Assembly: GCA_024305405.1 (NCBI GenBank)
Contig: JAKNDB010000099.1
Location: 218,283 to 282,282, forward strand
Direction of reading: 5' to 3'
Length of the DNA stretch: 64,000 bases
Origin: Dirofilaria immitis
Lineage: Eukaryota > Nematoda > Chromadorea > Rhabditida > Onchocercidae
A program made the position numbers and the translations under genes. Of this stretch, positions 12,210-25,148 are shown one piece after another. The notes beneath the pieces were generated by a model. That model had not been told where the DNA came from, ran no database searches, and was given only the letters and a program-made list of their open reading frames with translations. Within the stretch, counting starts at the first letter, position 1; each line of letters starts with the position of its first letter.

Positions 12210-12966
12210 AAACCAAATGGACACGAAATTGGACAATTGTAATTAATCCAAAGATAATTTGTGAGTTGAAGAATTTATGTAGAGAACAATTTATAGCAAT
12301 TATACAATTATCTTCAGTACGATTGTCATCTCAAGAAAATAATTGTCAAAAAATGAATGAACGGATAACCATCTGTGAGAAATTTGTATATCTATCGGTC
12401 ACTCTAATAAACCGGATAATTATTAAAATTATAAATAAGATTCACACATTATTATAATTCTGATCACGACTATCAGATGAATCATTTAACGTCGTTACGC
12501 AATGTGCTTATCAGATAAGCCATAGTGGTATACGAAATAATTCTAGTGCATGAAGTGAAAGTAGGAAATCATGTGCAAATAGTTTATTACCAAGTTTATT
12601 GCAACGGAAAAATAAATTACTTGCAAGTTTCGAAAATTAATTTACCCTTCTATAAAAGTGAAGTGATATAGGTCATGTATCTTTTGAATTCTCCAATTAA
12701 TTTTCACTGCTCTAATTTGAACAACTCGTAGCGGAAAGATTTTGAAATATTTCAAGAATCCATATCCTCTGAATCCTTTAATTGATTTTTCATACTTTTT
12801 CTAAACAAACAGTCGTGGAAAGATTATGAAATGTTCAATAAATCTTATTTTTATTCAATAGCTCAAAGAATCTACTTGTGTTAGCATGTAAAAAAAAACT
12901 CCGCTTTGAATATTATTAATTTTGTTCTTATTAATTGCTTTTTTAAGGAATAAATAGGAAATAATA

Positions 12967-13859
12967 ATGAACGGCAACTGTAACAAGGAATTAATGTTGT
13001 TGATATTATTGGTATTATTTGTTCCGACGACATATTCTACAATGATTCCATTCTTGAGCACTTCAAGATGCAGCCAAGATTGGGAGAATGGTGAGTTCCC
13101 TTCATTTGTTCCAAAATCCAAACAAGCACGACGAGAATTCTGTGATCTCCATGAGCGCATGGAACTATCCAAAATCAGTTAAACAACATGCTTGAACAAT
13201 GGGCTGCAAAATACGGAATTTCGGTTAGTGTTATTTATCGATAGGCTAAATTAATACCTAGATTTTTTCAGTAAAGAGGATAAAAATATTTAGTCTGAAA
13301 TATAATGTTTATGATTAACGAATAGAATCATTGTATGTATATCAGAAGAAAAAGGATAAAATGAAGAGAGACTAATAAGATTAGAAATTTCATCTGCATT
13401 TACGTATTAGCCAATGAAAAAGCTCGATTAAATTTGAAGAGAAATATTGCTTGTTGCCTTGTTTGTTTGGCGGACGAAATAAAAATTAGGTAACAAATGA
13501 GTAAGAATTTGTTGCAGGAATTAAATGCAGTAAGAAAATATAAAAATATTGTTGCAGGAGCAGTTTAAATTAGATTTCGACGAAGATGCATATTATGAAA
13601 ATGTATATCGCGATATATTCAAAAGTAAAATTGATCGCTATGTCCGGGCCAGACCAGAAATCTATCATATCCTTCTTAAAATATTTAATTTATTGGGTGA
13701 TAAAGATACTGCAATAGAAGTGATTAATAAAAAATCAATGAATTGTTGAATAGATTGCCGGCAAGAAAATGGATTCAAATTCTTCGCATATGGTCAGTAT
13801 TGAATGAAGAAGCAATCAAGGAATCGGAAACGTATCTCGAAAATGAAAAAAGTCAATAA
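12967..13859 (+). CDS. SXP/RAL-2 family secreted protein, gene 1
   Basis: Two exons, 12967-13223 and 13558-13859, about 186 residues. A signal peptide (LMLLILLVLFVPTTYS) is followed by ARREFCDLHERMEL, QLNNMLEQWAAKYGIS at the splice junction, then EQFKLDF and a helical C-terminal half with LLGDKDTAIEVINKK and LPARKW. REF...W(A)xKYG and the helical tail are typical of the SXP/RAL-2 (DUF148) family, nematode-specific secreted antigens; some members bind Ca or Mg, none has a firm function. A likely trans-splice acceptor (TTTTTTAAG) precedes the start. Two one-base losses in A runs (A4 at 13171-13174, A6 at 13729-13734) break the frame as read; the second copy at 38-39 kb is intact at both points. 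Either it is a pseudogene or the consensus is wrong. Confidence 0.75.
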
Positions 13860-14099
13860 AAGAAAAAAAAATAATCACCTATTCATGATGCTTGATCCAC
13901 TTTTCAAATAATATATCATTGATTTGAATTGTTAAAATATCTGCAAAATTTTATTGATTAATTTCTCATTTAATAAATCCTTCAAATAGCATTTTTAATT
14001 TGCAGAATTTTTGTTTTTTTAGTTTGTTCGTTTATTTTAATATTTTCCATTGTATTTTGTCCTCTCAAAGAATAAATTTTGTATTATCTGTTGAAATAA

Positions 14100-14542
14100 A
14101 CCATTTCAAAAAATTTCATTAATACATTGATGAATGGAAAATGAAGCAAAAGGAAGAATAAATGAGAGGTTAAAAAGCTGTGAAAAATTTTACGATAATG
14201 TGAGTATGATAAGATAAAATCTTGAACATATGATCTTATAAAGGAAAGAGAATTAATAGCATCAACAAATCTTTTTCGAACTTTCAATTTCTATTCAATT
14301 TGATGATGAAAAAGAGAGTTAAATTAGTTTTAGAATAAGTAAATATATCGATCAAATATTCCATAATTTATAGAAATGTTAGATTTTTAAAATGAAACTT
14401 TCGTCTATTAAGTATCAACTGGAAAAGAAGAATGGAAAGAGAGGAAAAGGAAAAAAACAAATCGTTTCATCGGGTAAAACATGAGCTTTTAAGAATACTT
14501 GAAAGATATGAAATGTCAGAGATAAAGATTGAAGAATTCTAA
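14100..14542 (+). repeat. Inverted repeat arm downstream of SXP gene 1
   Basis: These about 440 bp recur in opposite orientation at about 37758-38195 with very few differences (one length change in an A run, one or two substitutions seen). Each copy lies just past the stop codon of an SXP/RAL-2 gene. The match ends sharply on both sides, and the SXP coding regions beside it are far less alike than this repeat is. It carries an open frame on one strand (14084-14287 -) with no recognisable product. Confidence 0.85.
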
Positions 14543-15004
14543 ACAGTGGAAATCATTTTACGTATTTTACAGTTGATCTAGTTTGCCTTTTATTCTGCTT
14601 CTTCTTTTTTCCATCTTCAGAACGTTAACTTTCTTCTAACTTTATTTCCTTCTAATTTAAAGATATATCTGTATGTATCAGTCAATAGATTATCTAGGTT
14701 TCGCTCTGAACTCTTTTGCTTCATTTCAGAATTCGAATTGTTTTCATACTCGTACGATGGTGCTGATGAGAGAAAATAATCTGATTCAATAATATTGTTT
14801 AATTGTGGCTTGTTTTTAATAATGTTAAAAGTTCAAATTATTTTACTTGTAACATTCATATATAAAATAAAGTGGAAATATAGTTAGTAGATTTGAATTT
14901 ATAAATGAAATTTTCAAGAAAGAGAGAATGTCTTGAATTATATTATGATTCCAGAATAATGCTAATATGTTTGAATGATAATACATTACCATCCATCTTG
15001 TCAA

Positions 15005-15470
15005 TACAACAATGGTAAATATGATTTACAACTATACTAAGTCAAGATTTTCAAAAATAAGCAGTAAAGTTTTGGCAAGACTTTGTAAAAGGCTTAAAAA
15101 GCATCACGCTATTGTTGATTTAATATCTTAAGAGGATTGTTTGGCACTCAGGCTCGATCTATTAGGTAAGCTACTTGCTACGTCTGATTTCAATATTTTA
15201 GGTACACTAGTAAAAGAAATATCTCACTTAGAAGATGATGACATTGCAGTGATAAAATCGAGTGGAGCTGTCATATATAATAACGGCGTACGGGTTGAAG
15301 GCAACATAGAAAGTAACAGTCCTAATAATTTTCCATTAGCAAAAATGGTTACCCTAGCTTTATGTTAAAAGAGATTTTTGAACAACCTTGTACATTAAAT
15401 AAAACAATAAATCAATTTTATAAAAAGTATACAGAGATGATATCTACTAATGAAAAATTACTTTCTAAGC
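15005..15470 (+). pseudogene. glmS: Fragment of a bacterial (Wolbachia-type) glmS
   Basis: Conceptual translation follows the end of the glutaminase half of glucosamine-fructose-6-phosphate aminotransferase and the linker to the first SIS domain. Blocks in order are YTKSRFS, AIVDLIS then EDCLFGT in a shifted frame, LLATSDFNILG, ISHLEDDDIAVIKSSG, IYNNGVRVEG, and FMLKEIFEQPCTLNKTI. The LEDDD(I)A and MLKEIFEQP motifs are hallmarks of the family. An in-frame TAA at 15129, a shift near 15140 and a missing base at A5 15341-15345 break it. Start and catalytic N-terminal Cys are absent, as is the isomerase domain. The spacing without introns fits a bacterial insert, most likely from Wolbachia. It ends about 70 bp from the 3' end of the channel gene. 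Confidence 0.75.
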
Positions 15471-15539
15471 CTTTTTACTAACTTATCACTGCTATTTAAA
15501 GTTTTAAGCTGCATTTCGAACTCATAATATTGTACGAAT

Positions 15540-18500
15540 TCAGAAATCCATATCAAAATCTCGATAACTAAAACGCGGAGCTATCAGCAAAAAAGATGTA
15601 GCAATGGCGGTAAGGAAAAAAATGCAACAAAAAAGAATCGATCAAAAACAATCGAAATATGATTCCATTCCTCTACTAATTCTTCGTGATCATTTTCATT
15701 TTCAATTCGTTCCATCTGAAAAATTTAAACTTTAGAATAGAAAATATTATAATGAAAAATATTTATTTTCCATTAAAAACATATCAATTTCATAGATTAT
15801 TCCTTTTGCCGAAGATGCAATCACACGTGAAACATTCGTCATACGGCGTATTCTTTGAGATTCCGACTAATCCTTTTTTTTTTCTATTGATTATTAAGTA
15901 CGCTTGAATAAATTCATTTCTGCTGTTATTCCTAATTACTAAAAGAATTGTTTTAGATTCAGAAAATGAATTGATTGTATATGAATGAGAAGATAATTGA
16001 TAGATAATTAATCGCTATGCTTAAATTATCAAGAAATTAATTGATCTTCAAATATATTACTAAATTTCTATTTCAGTTATAAAGTTTCATCGATAGAAAA
16101 TGAGAAGGAATTTGAAATTAAATTACTATAATCTCGTTCATTAAATCTTTTCTGCCTCCTGAACATTCCAATTTTCGGCGCGTTTTTGGAGTTTTTGTAC
16201 CAAATAAATGTCCAAGAATTCGATAAGCAATAAAATTTAACCAATACGGCGGTCTAAATTTAGCATATGCAAAGAAATTTATAAAAATTTCGATTACAGA
16301 AGTGATTTATATTCGAATGAAACATTTTTATGGTAGAAATTTAAGAATAAAGAAATGAATAAAATCGTTTCAAAAACCTGCAATTTCGTTCAGCACTATG
16401 TCTCATATTGAGAACGATAACTGATAAACAAACACTAAGACCAGAAATTGCCATTATTCCCATCAAATATATTGCTAAAATTATCATTTTCAAATAAACT
16501 ATTGCTAAGAATGGTTATTCATTCATTCATTAAACATTAAATAGCATAATGAATAATTTATTTTTTACTACTGTTCAAGCTTATCAATGTGATAAGCGTA
16601 AAAGTTATTTTTGTAAAACTTTTGTTGTTATGCCATTAGTAAGATGTTATTATTATTATATGATAAAAATTTCATATATTTATCAACTGTTTATCAAATA
16701 TATGACATAAAAAAATTTTGAAATATATCCGATAATAATTCCAATAAAAATTGAAAAATTGATTAAATAGTTTTTTTTCTTCAGTTTTCTATTTGCTTAT
16801 TTGCTATTCGTTTATTTTACGTATTTTTTCTTACTCAAATAATAAATTTTATTTATAGTAAGTCTCAGATTTTTTTATTTTAATAATTACTCAAAGTTTA
16901 TTATAAATAAATAAAGAATGTTAATAATGTTTGCACGGATGAATATTTCTAGTATATTTTTTATTTAATTATTGTTAAGCATTGGTTACATAATTTTTTT
17001 ATAGTCAAGATGGAATACATTTCTTACATATTATCGATATATTAATTAATGAATTTAAAAAAAAAGCTCTTTTATATTATTAAATGATTGCTTCACCGAT
17101 AAGAGGAATAACTTCCGATGTTTCCGGCATATTTTCAGCAATGTTAAAGCTGAAAACAGAATAAGCTAATAGTACTGTTAAGCCAAGTGTTATTTTTCAC
17201 CGCTTTCACATGGTAATAAAAATTGCATCATTGTTAGCATCTGAAAATGAATTCCTTAACCATATCTTCTATGTATTAGTCACCGTAATCAAGTAAGTGA
17301 TAAGCGAATTACCGAAATAAATAATAAAATTTAATTTAATCTCTTTGTTCTGTTCAAAAACAATCCAACAGTATCGTGTGAAAAATAAATAATGGTAGCA
17401 TGATTGAAAGTACAGTAGACTTCTTTTTGTATATTTGAAACATGTAGCTTTTAATACAGCAATCGATACAGTAAATCGATTACTGTATGTTCTGATATTT
17501 TTCTATTATGAACTTACAGAAAGCATGAAACATGGTGCAATAATATTATAAATGAAGTACAGAACCCGTCGTCGCAAATGTAATTCAAATACAATTGTTG
17601 AAAATGCTGTTTGGCGACCACGAAGTACCTAAAATTGATATCGATGCAATATCAATGAATAATCTTTAAAATTGTTTAGATACAGTTGATACAAGTAAAT
17701 TGAATGATATCAACATTAGTTCAGAATATATTATTAATCTTTTAAAAAGCACCAGCTATTTAAGTTAATTATTTCGATTTAACTTTAATCAAATCTTATC
17801 TTATTAATGCATGATGTTAATATTTATTTACATTTAACAATGATATTTTGACGTATGTCTACTCAAGCTTACAATATTACGCAATATGTAATATGAAATT
17901 AATACCTTACGAGTACGATTTGCAACAATTTCCCATTCACCATTTTCGATAAATGAATCGCGTGTAAATGGATTCTTGCCATCAAATCGTTCCATAATTT
18001 GTACATCCAATTGTGATTGATCATATATCCCTAATTTATAATAATTTTCATTAAAAAATACATAATATAATTGTGTTAAAATATGCTGCATTAGATAAAA
18101 AGTTATGAGATGTTATTGTTAATTTGAGGTAATTTCATATCACTTATGTATGTCACATAAGAATCATTGTCATTATGGATACAAATGATAAGATAAATTC
18201 TAAATAATCTGGTAGATGAAAATTTTTCAAAACCGGATACTGTAACTGAATTACAATATTATCAGTAAAATTGTAAGCGCAACATTGATTATAGTCTAAT
18301 TAGTTATATAATTTCATCATTCTAAAAGTTTAACGCAATTGATTTTTGATAACATTTAAATAAATTGCTTAATTGCAATTAATAACATTTAATAATTTCC
18401 TTCTTCCCCATAGTTTTATGAAAATAATTATAATAATAAATATTCATTACTCTTCAGAACATTTAATTACACTGCAATTAATTTCAATTAAAGACTTTAA

Positions 18501-21239
18501 AATGAGTCAATTAATAGTAAAAATTAAGAAAAAATTAAAAAATAAGCAAAGATTTACATGAGCCAAATTCGAGCAAACAGAATTGATCATCGAACGGGAA
18601 ATATCTAACATCCAATTTACATATAGAATAAACTTTTGCTGGAGGTGCCCATTGTGCTTCAAATTTATTTCAAATGAATATTTATTTCATATTCAATTAA
18701 ATATATTTAAATATTCTTGCAAGATTATTTAATAAGATAATGGAAATAAAATTAAATAATATCAGGTCTTAACGTCCAGTGAAGTATTTCCGCTATGCTA
18801 TCAATGTCAATGTAGAATATTAGCAAAAATCATGGAATCGCAAAGTAATTTTCCAAGTTAATACTAACATCCACTTCCGAAGGACTAATTATTCAGAAAT
18901 TTAACTTTACAAAAATGCTGATTTATTAATTTTAATTTCAGTAGTTTGCATACTCGATTTACCATAGAAAAAAATAAGAGCTCAAACTTACTATCACCAT
19001 TGTTCATAATATGAAGATTAGTATCAACGAAACCACGTGAAAAATCTCGTGCACTAAAAAAGAATTAAAATTTTTATAAAAAAAAACAATATTGAATAAA
19101 GAATTTAAATTTGCTTTTTATATACCAATAAAATTAAATTTGTAAATTTAGTATAATATATCGAAATATTACGGGAAAAAGAGTGATTTTAAGTTGGACT
19201 AAAGATTTAAATTGTTTTATTTTTAATGAAATTTTCTTAAATATTTAAAATTTAATTAGAAATCGAAATATTGAATTAATATATATGTTTCATATATATG
19301 CGAAAATTAAATTAATGATATAACGATTGAAGGCTAAACTCTAAAAGTCAAATTGTAAAGTGATAAATGATAGATAGATATGATGAACTTATTATAAAGA
19401 ACAATATCTGGTGTCCATAGATATTTTTTTCCAACTGTTAATTTGCTAATATTGCCAAACTCGACTGGATCCCAGCGTATCCTTTCGTCACGCCAAATTT
19501 GTTCCACCCAAACATTTAATGTTAATACTTGATTCCTTTCATCCTTTAAAATGGTTAAAAATAATAATTTATATTAAAATTTAAAAATATTAAAAATTAT
19601 ATATCCGAATTGTAAATTCAAATTCAAATTATTTATTTCTTACTTATTAGTTGTCTGCTACAATTAACAAAATTTTTTCTTTTTCAGCTTAATCTAAAGG
19701 AATTTTAAAATTTAATTTTTTTTTTTAAACAATAGTAGAATGAGAATGACTGGTTAAAAGATAAAGGATTAAATCCCATGATAATTGCATATAGAAGAAA
19801 GAAATAGGATGATTTTTGAAAAGAAAAAATGATACAATATATGCATAAATGAAGTATATTTTTTTAGTTTGGTTCGAAACAAATTTTAAATGGCAATATT
19901 TTAAGATTTAAATAAGAATTGACAATGTTTTATTTCTTTTTACTTTCGTTTCAATATATTTATTTATTTTTTTTTCAGACAATTATTCATTTTCTTACAA
20001 TTTTTTTTCTTTTTTGTTTTCAGTGCTGTTTTTAGATTGAAATCTTTAAAAAAAAACATTTAAACTAAAATATTTGAAAGAATAAAAAAAGCATAAAAAT
20101 AAGAAAAGATTGCTATAAATATTTTTATTTTATGATATTAAATTTGTTTAAAAAGATTTTAAATTCAATTTTAAATTAAACTAATACTTTTAGCAAATAA
20201 AATTTGTATTAATTTGCATAAAAAATTGTTCTATAATAAAGAATTCAAAAATTAAAGAATCCTTTAAAATTATTTTTGATAATTATATCATTCCGAATAA
20301 TTATCAAATTTCTATTTTACCAAATTTCTAATTTCATTTTTAGTTTGTGCAAAAAAACCTTATTATGTAAAACCTTATTATCTTATTATGTAAATAAATT
20401 TCTAGAAAAAATTATAAAAATATTACGATATTGAAGATATGAGTAAGTGTAAGGCCCATGTAGACATTTACAACTGTGCTTGCATTCCAAACTGGTCGTA
20501 CGGAAACGTCGTAATTCTAATAATATGCTTGAATAAACGCTGCTCATCGTTCATCCCATATTGCTTCAAAGCGCCATCTGAGATTTCCGTACGATTCGGA
20601 GTATTTGGCAGTTTTACTAAAATTTGATCTAATCAGTTCAGCTTTCATGAATTGTAATAAAATTACAGCTTAATTAATATTAATAAATATGAAATTATCA
20701 TTCATAATTATTTCAATTGATTATAATATCAATATGAATACCAACTTATAATAATATCGATTTGTAATATCAAACAAATAGTTTATTAAATTAAAATAAT
20801 ATATTTAAAAATTGAATTATTACTACATTAATACCATCATTATTTCATTATTAAGAATAACATATTCTCAATTCTCGCTTGTTTTCAAAATTATTTTATT
20901 ATCATCTTTTATCTATGAACATATTCATAAAACTGCTGCCAATAAGGACTAAGAATATGCCTTGGATTATGATATAACAGAATCATTCACATTATGTTTC
21001 ATATCGGTTTCATTACGATGATTAATTGGTTTCATCATATTTTATTTTTTGAAATTTTGCGTTAATAATCAAAACCTACCAGCAGCGTTAGTCTGCGCAA
21101 GGAGAGAGGAAATTAAGAGTAGAAGCGTGATTGTAACGATAGCCGGATATCGAATAATTGAAAGCAATGTTGATGTTTTCGTCTCTTCAAAAATGGGACA
21201 ACAAAAAAATTGAATAGTTGAAATAGTAGTGACGCCCAT
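15540..21239 (-). CDS. Nicotinic-receptor-like Cys-loop ion channel subunit (non-alpha type)
   Basis: Eleven exons (21080-21239, 20427-20616, 19389-19543, 18992-19053, 18558-18656, 17906-18030, 17518-17628, 17097-17240, 16378-16498, 16127-16253, 15540-15715) give about 490 residues with consistent phases. Signal peptide ends near LLAQTNA. The extracellular domain shows DEQRLFKHII, YDVSVRPVWNAS, NVWVEQIWRD, LWTPDIVLYN, HIMNNGD and the Cys-loop CKLDVRYFPFDDQFC (13 residues between cysteines), then FIENGEWEIV. Loop C lacks the vicinal Cys pair of alpha subunits. TM1 follows LRRRVLYFIYN; TM2 begins GEKITLGLTVLLAYSVF (Glu at -1', cation-selective type) and ends ENMPETSEVIPLI; TM3 has AIYLMGIMAISGL; TM4 follows EEWNHISIVFDRFFF. 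One-base gaps must be bridged at 20514-20515, T5 17193-17197 and A7 15616-15622. The last is supported because bridging restores a normal TM4. Confidence 0.88.
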
Positions 21240-23823
21240 CTATTCATCTTTGAATGATATATCATTTTATTCCGTCCTTTTTGGTCTAACCAAAGCATCA
21301 TCAATCATTGGTCTATCTATAAACTTGGAATCTGATGCATTTCTATTTTATCCAAAAATGCTGTATTGTAAAAAATTAGAATGGTTCTATGAATTTAATA
21401 AACTAAGGCAGAATTGGCAGAGTTATTATAATTCAAACAAACTTCTCAATTCACTAATACTTCAAATCATCATCCTCTTGCAATTTTCAAAATACTGGCA
21501 TTTTCTACGCATTTTTTACATTTACCACATGTCACTTTTTCAGAAGTTAAACTTTGTCTCAAATTTCGTAGCATAGATTCGAAAACCGAATTTGCAATCA
21601 TAAAAGTATTCAACTTTAGTTGCAAATATAATTTTACCTCATAATTCAATAAATTTTATATACATTTCGAAAATGGAACTTGCAATCACGAAGTTATTCA
21701 AATGATGCAACTATAATTTTGTTTTACATTTCAGTGTACTATTGCATAGATTCCGGAAAATGAAACCGACAATTTAAGGAGGTATTCAAATGAAATAAGG
21801 CTGAAAACAAAACCAATCTCTTATAAAATTATTTCCTTAAAAAACTTATTTAATTATTTTAATCACAAATCAAAAATGAAAAATTTTTAAATTTATTTTT
21901 GCTTATGCAGCTGAATTTCCATTCCAATCATGTATTTTCTATCATTTCAATAAAAATGTACAGCTGAAAAATCGGTAATAACTTAATTGATTCTAAAGTA
22001 AGACTTAAAATTTTATTTTATTTTAAGAACTTCTTGATGAATAAATTAAAATTTTTTCTTTCCTTAATATCTAACTTTCCAATTTTTCGTTTTATAACAT
22101 TTGTAATGTAATCTAAATTTTTCATAAATTGCAGTTTGCTTTGAAGGAAACAAAAGCAAAAATGATGTTTGTTTTGCTAAAAAGAAAAATGGAAAAATTA
22201 AATTGAATGTTCCTGTTTTTCTTTCAAATTCACTATGCTTTGAAAATGATTTGAATTCATTTGTTCGTTTCATATAAAATGCGATGTAAATGAAGTGCAT
22301 AAAATGAGCCAATTCAGCTGTAATAAATTATTTTTTATTTTAATCGAAATTATCAATCATTTTATAATTGTAATTTTAAAAACAAAAATTTGAAAAATTT
22401 GCGAATCATTGAAACGAAAATAATAAGCATTTATGAGTATATGTATTTAAAAGCTAAAATAGTCGCTTTTTTTTTGCAATAGTTATTAAAAATAATTGCT
22501 TTAAAATCTTGAAAAGTATTGCATTTAATAGATTGATTTACTTTAGCAAAGTTGCTGTCTAATGCTTAAGCTATTTAAAGTGGATAGCACGAAAGTGAAT
22601 AGCGAAAACATTTCAATTCTCGCATTTTGTTTCCATATTTTTTTAAATCCAAATTATATTCAAAAAAAAAAATAGAAAAATGGACATGAAATGATAAATT
22701 GGCTTCTTGCCTAGAATTTCAACGATTTAGCATCTTCAAATGACATTGTCGTTATCATTTAAAATATCTATTTTAAAAATTAAAAATTTTGTCAGTTATG
22801 GCTTAAATTTGAAGAAGTAAGTTTTTGACTTATAGATTATGATATTAATATCAAAATTTCATCCAAGCAATTAACTCATTGATATCAATTGCCTAATTTT
22901 TTTATAATAATATCACTATTATTGTCTCATTTCGAAGAACAAATGATTACAATATCCACATTATGTTTAACATAAACATTGAAATTTATTAGACATATTC
23001 TAAAATACAGTATCTTATTTCATCAAGACAACATTTTCATGGCTAATATGAATCGATCAAAAGATATGTACATAATAAACTATCGTTCGCCCATATGAAA
23101 TAAACAATCTGTCCTCATATCTGACGTATTTCAATATCTTCGTCATTATAATCTTTAATCTATATTTTATTTGTTTTTCCTTTTTCTTTGATTATTCAGA
23201 TACTAATGGAAATTATTTAGCTCAATTTGATGAAACCTTAAAATTTTCAAAAATTAAAATGAAAAAAATTGGAAATGAATTATATATTTGTATTTATTTA
23301 AGGAATTAAAATATAATAATAGAAATATGAATCAGTTCATCAAATCGAAACAACACATAACAATGGTTTGAAAAAAAACTTGAAAGAATTGAAAAAGTTT
23401 TTAAAAACTAAAAAGAGCATAAATTAAACTTATCGATAACATTATTTTTTTTTATTTGTGCTGATGAAATAAAAATTTCCAATAGATCAGATCATTGTTA
23501 TCATTAGAATTATTCGAATTGAAATACACGAAATGATTAACAATTAAAACTTAATTTTTGTTAATTTCCTTTACATTATCTGAATATATGCGTAATTTAA
23601 GTTGTAATCATAAAATTTCAGATGTGAAATATTTTTGAAATTTTTTTATTCACACATAGAAATTTCTATAATGACGGGAAGAATTTCAACTATCACTTTT
23701 GATCGTTTCTGCAACTGTTCATTTTATTATCCAGTTAATTATGATTTATTAATAATAATAGTAAGAATGTATATGTAAAAATAATTTTCAACATTTTTTG
23801 ATATTTTGACAAACTATCAATAG
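21240..23823. other. Region between channel gene and flp-25
   Basis: About 2.6 kb upstream of the channel start and downstream of flp-25. It should contain the promoter of the channel gene. Open frames such as 21229-21576 (+) and 22064-22312 (-) are low-complexity and show no exon features. I see nothing else. Confidence 0.4.
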
Positions 23824-25148
23824 TTATCTTGCCAAGTTCGATTGTTTTACCAAGTGTATTTGGCCAAATTTTTGTTTAGCCCAAAGTCCAGGAAATCTTT
23901 TTCCAAAACGTATAAAATCATATGCGGGATCATTTCGCCCGCTACGTCCAAATCGAACGAAATCGTAATTAGGTACTCGCTTTTCTAAAAAAGAAAAAAA
24001 ATTGCATAGCGATGTGAATTGAGTTAATGAAATTAATTTTTAATTATGTTAATATTATTTAAAAATTTTGAATATTAAGCTTTTTCCGTAAGTTCTGAAT
24101 ATTAAATGTTTTATAAACAGTTTTTGCTACTGAAATTTATTATTTTTGATTTCATCTTTTCCGATTCATATAAATTTAAGAGAATGCATATAAATTTATG
24201 TAAATAAATTTTAAGATTCACATAAATTTAAGAAACTTTAAGATACGAACAAATTTGGTGAAATTGATCGATTCATGCAAACGTAAAACGGAAGGCATTA
24301 CTAATTTTTTAATTTTTGCTTATTCTAAAACATTAGAATAAATTATTTAAATTTTTGCTTTTTTTTTAATTTTGAACATTTTAATAATGCAGAAATTTTC
24401 TCGAAATTTAGAGTCGTCAATATTTTCAGCTTCGATATGCAAACTTTAGGATAAGAGAAAGTTATTGTAGTTAGGATTTCATATGAAATCAAATTTCCTT
24501 GTAAAATTTAGATTTTCTAAATTGATTACTATTTTAAATTCTCCATTTCACTTCCATCCGCAATTCCAGAAATTCTGATTTATTCATAAAATTTTTATAG
24601 CAATAATTAACCAATTTTTCATTTCTAATTTTTTTTCATTTCAGCTAAGACATACAAAACTGTTTTATGCGATGCTAATGCATTGAAATTTTCTGGCCTA
24701 ATAATGGCAGTTTTATTTAAAATTTTTCATAAAACCATTTTATTGGAAAAAATAAAGTTTTTTCTCAAAGAAAAAATAATTTGACTTTTAAGGATCTTTA
24801 AAATTAAATTCTTTTCCTTTCGATTGTCATAAATAAATTATTTGTTTTTTTATTTTTAATTTTCAAATTGAAAATCATAGAAGCAAATGAATGCATAAAT
24901 ATAAGTGTGATGCATTCATTTACCTTTTTACTTGACAATTTTGTTAAGTTTAACAAAAATAATTTAAAATAAAATAATTGAAAATAAAAATAAACCTGTA
25001 TATGTTTCATATTGATATTGTAAAGGTGCAGGATTACGATGATAAAATTGTTCATTGCTTGTCGGATTAGCAATCAAACGTTGAGATACAACACGGAGCA
25101 AAAAAATGTAAATATTATTGTTAATATACCTTCCCGATTACCATTCAT
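23824..25148 (-). CDS. flp-25: FMRFamide-like neuropeptide precursor, flp-25 type
   Basis: Two exons, 24996-25148 and 23824-23984, about 104 residues. The start ATG follows TTTTTTTAG at a short distance, a probable spliced-leader acceptor. A hydrophobic leader (ILTIIFTFFLLRVV) precedes a spacer, then the peptide region: EKR, VPNYDFVRFG, R, SGR, NDPAYDFIRFG, KR. Each FVRFG/FIRFG ends in the Gly that becomes the C-terminal amide and is bounded by basic cleavage sites. C. elegans FLP-25 peptides DYDFVRFG and ASYDYIRFG have the same two-peptide layout, which is why I use this symbol. Mature peptides would be secreted from neurons to act on peptide receptors. A single missing base in the A7 run at 25100-25106 separates leader and spacer frames; in a conserved neuropeptide gene this is more likely sequencing error than decay. 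Confidence 0.88.

Larger units (their letters stand above)
10460..12425 (+). repeat. Related flanks on either side of repeat copy 2 (10460-10640 and 12212-12425)
   Basis: Sequence just before and just after the 1.27 kb repeat copy is mutually similar: ATGGACCGTGGTAATTAATT against GGACAATTGTAATTAATCC, TCTTAGGTTGTAGA against TTTGTGAGTTGAAGA, and AAAAATGAAGGGGCGAATAG against AAAAATGAATGAACGGATAA, ending in AACCGGCTAAT against AACCGGATAAT. The repeat copy therefore seems to sit inside, or to be flanked by, an older repeat unit. Alignment by eye only. Confidence 0.45.

Noticed and set aside
20439..20627. Plus-strand open frame of 62 codons containing an RFG string
   Set aside because: Antisense of exon 2 of the channel gene; the RFG is not a neuropeptide because there is no leader or cleavage site.
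21229..21576. Plus-strand open frame of 115 codons
   Set aside because: Low-complexity, overlaps the start of the minus-strand channel gene, and shows no family motif.
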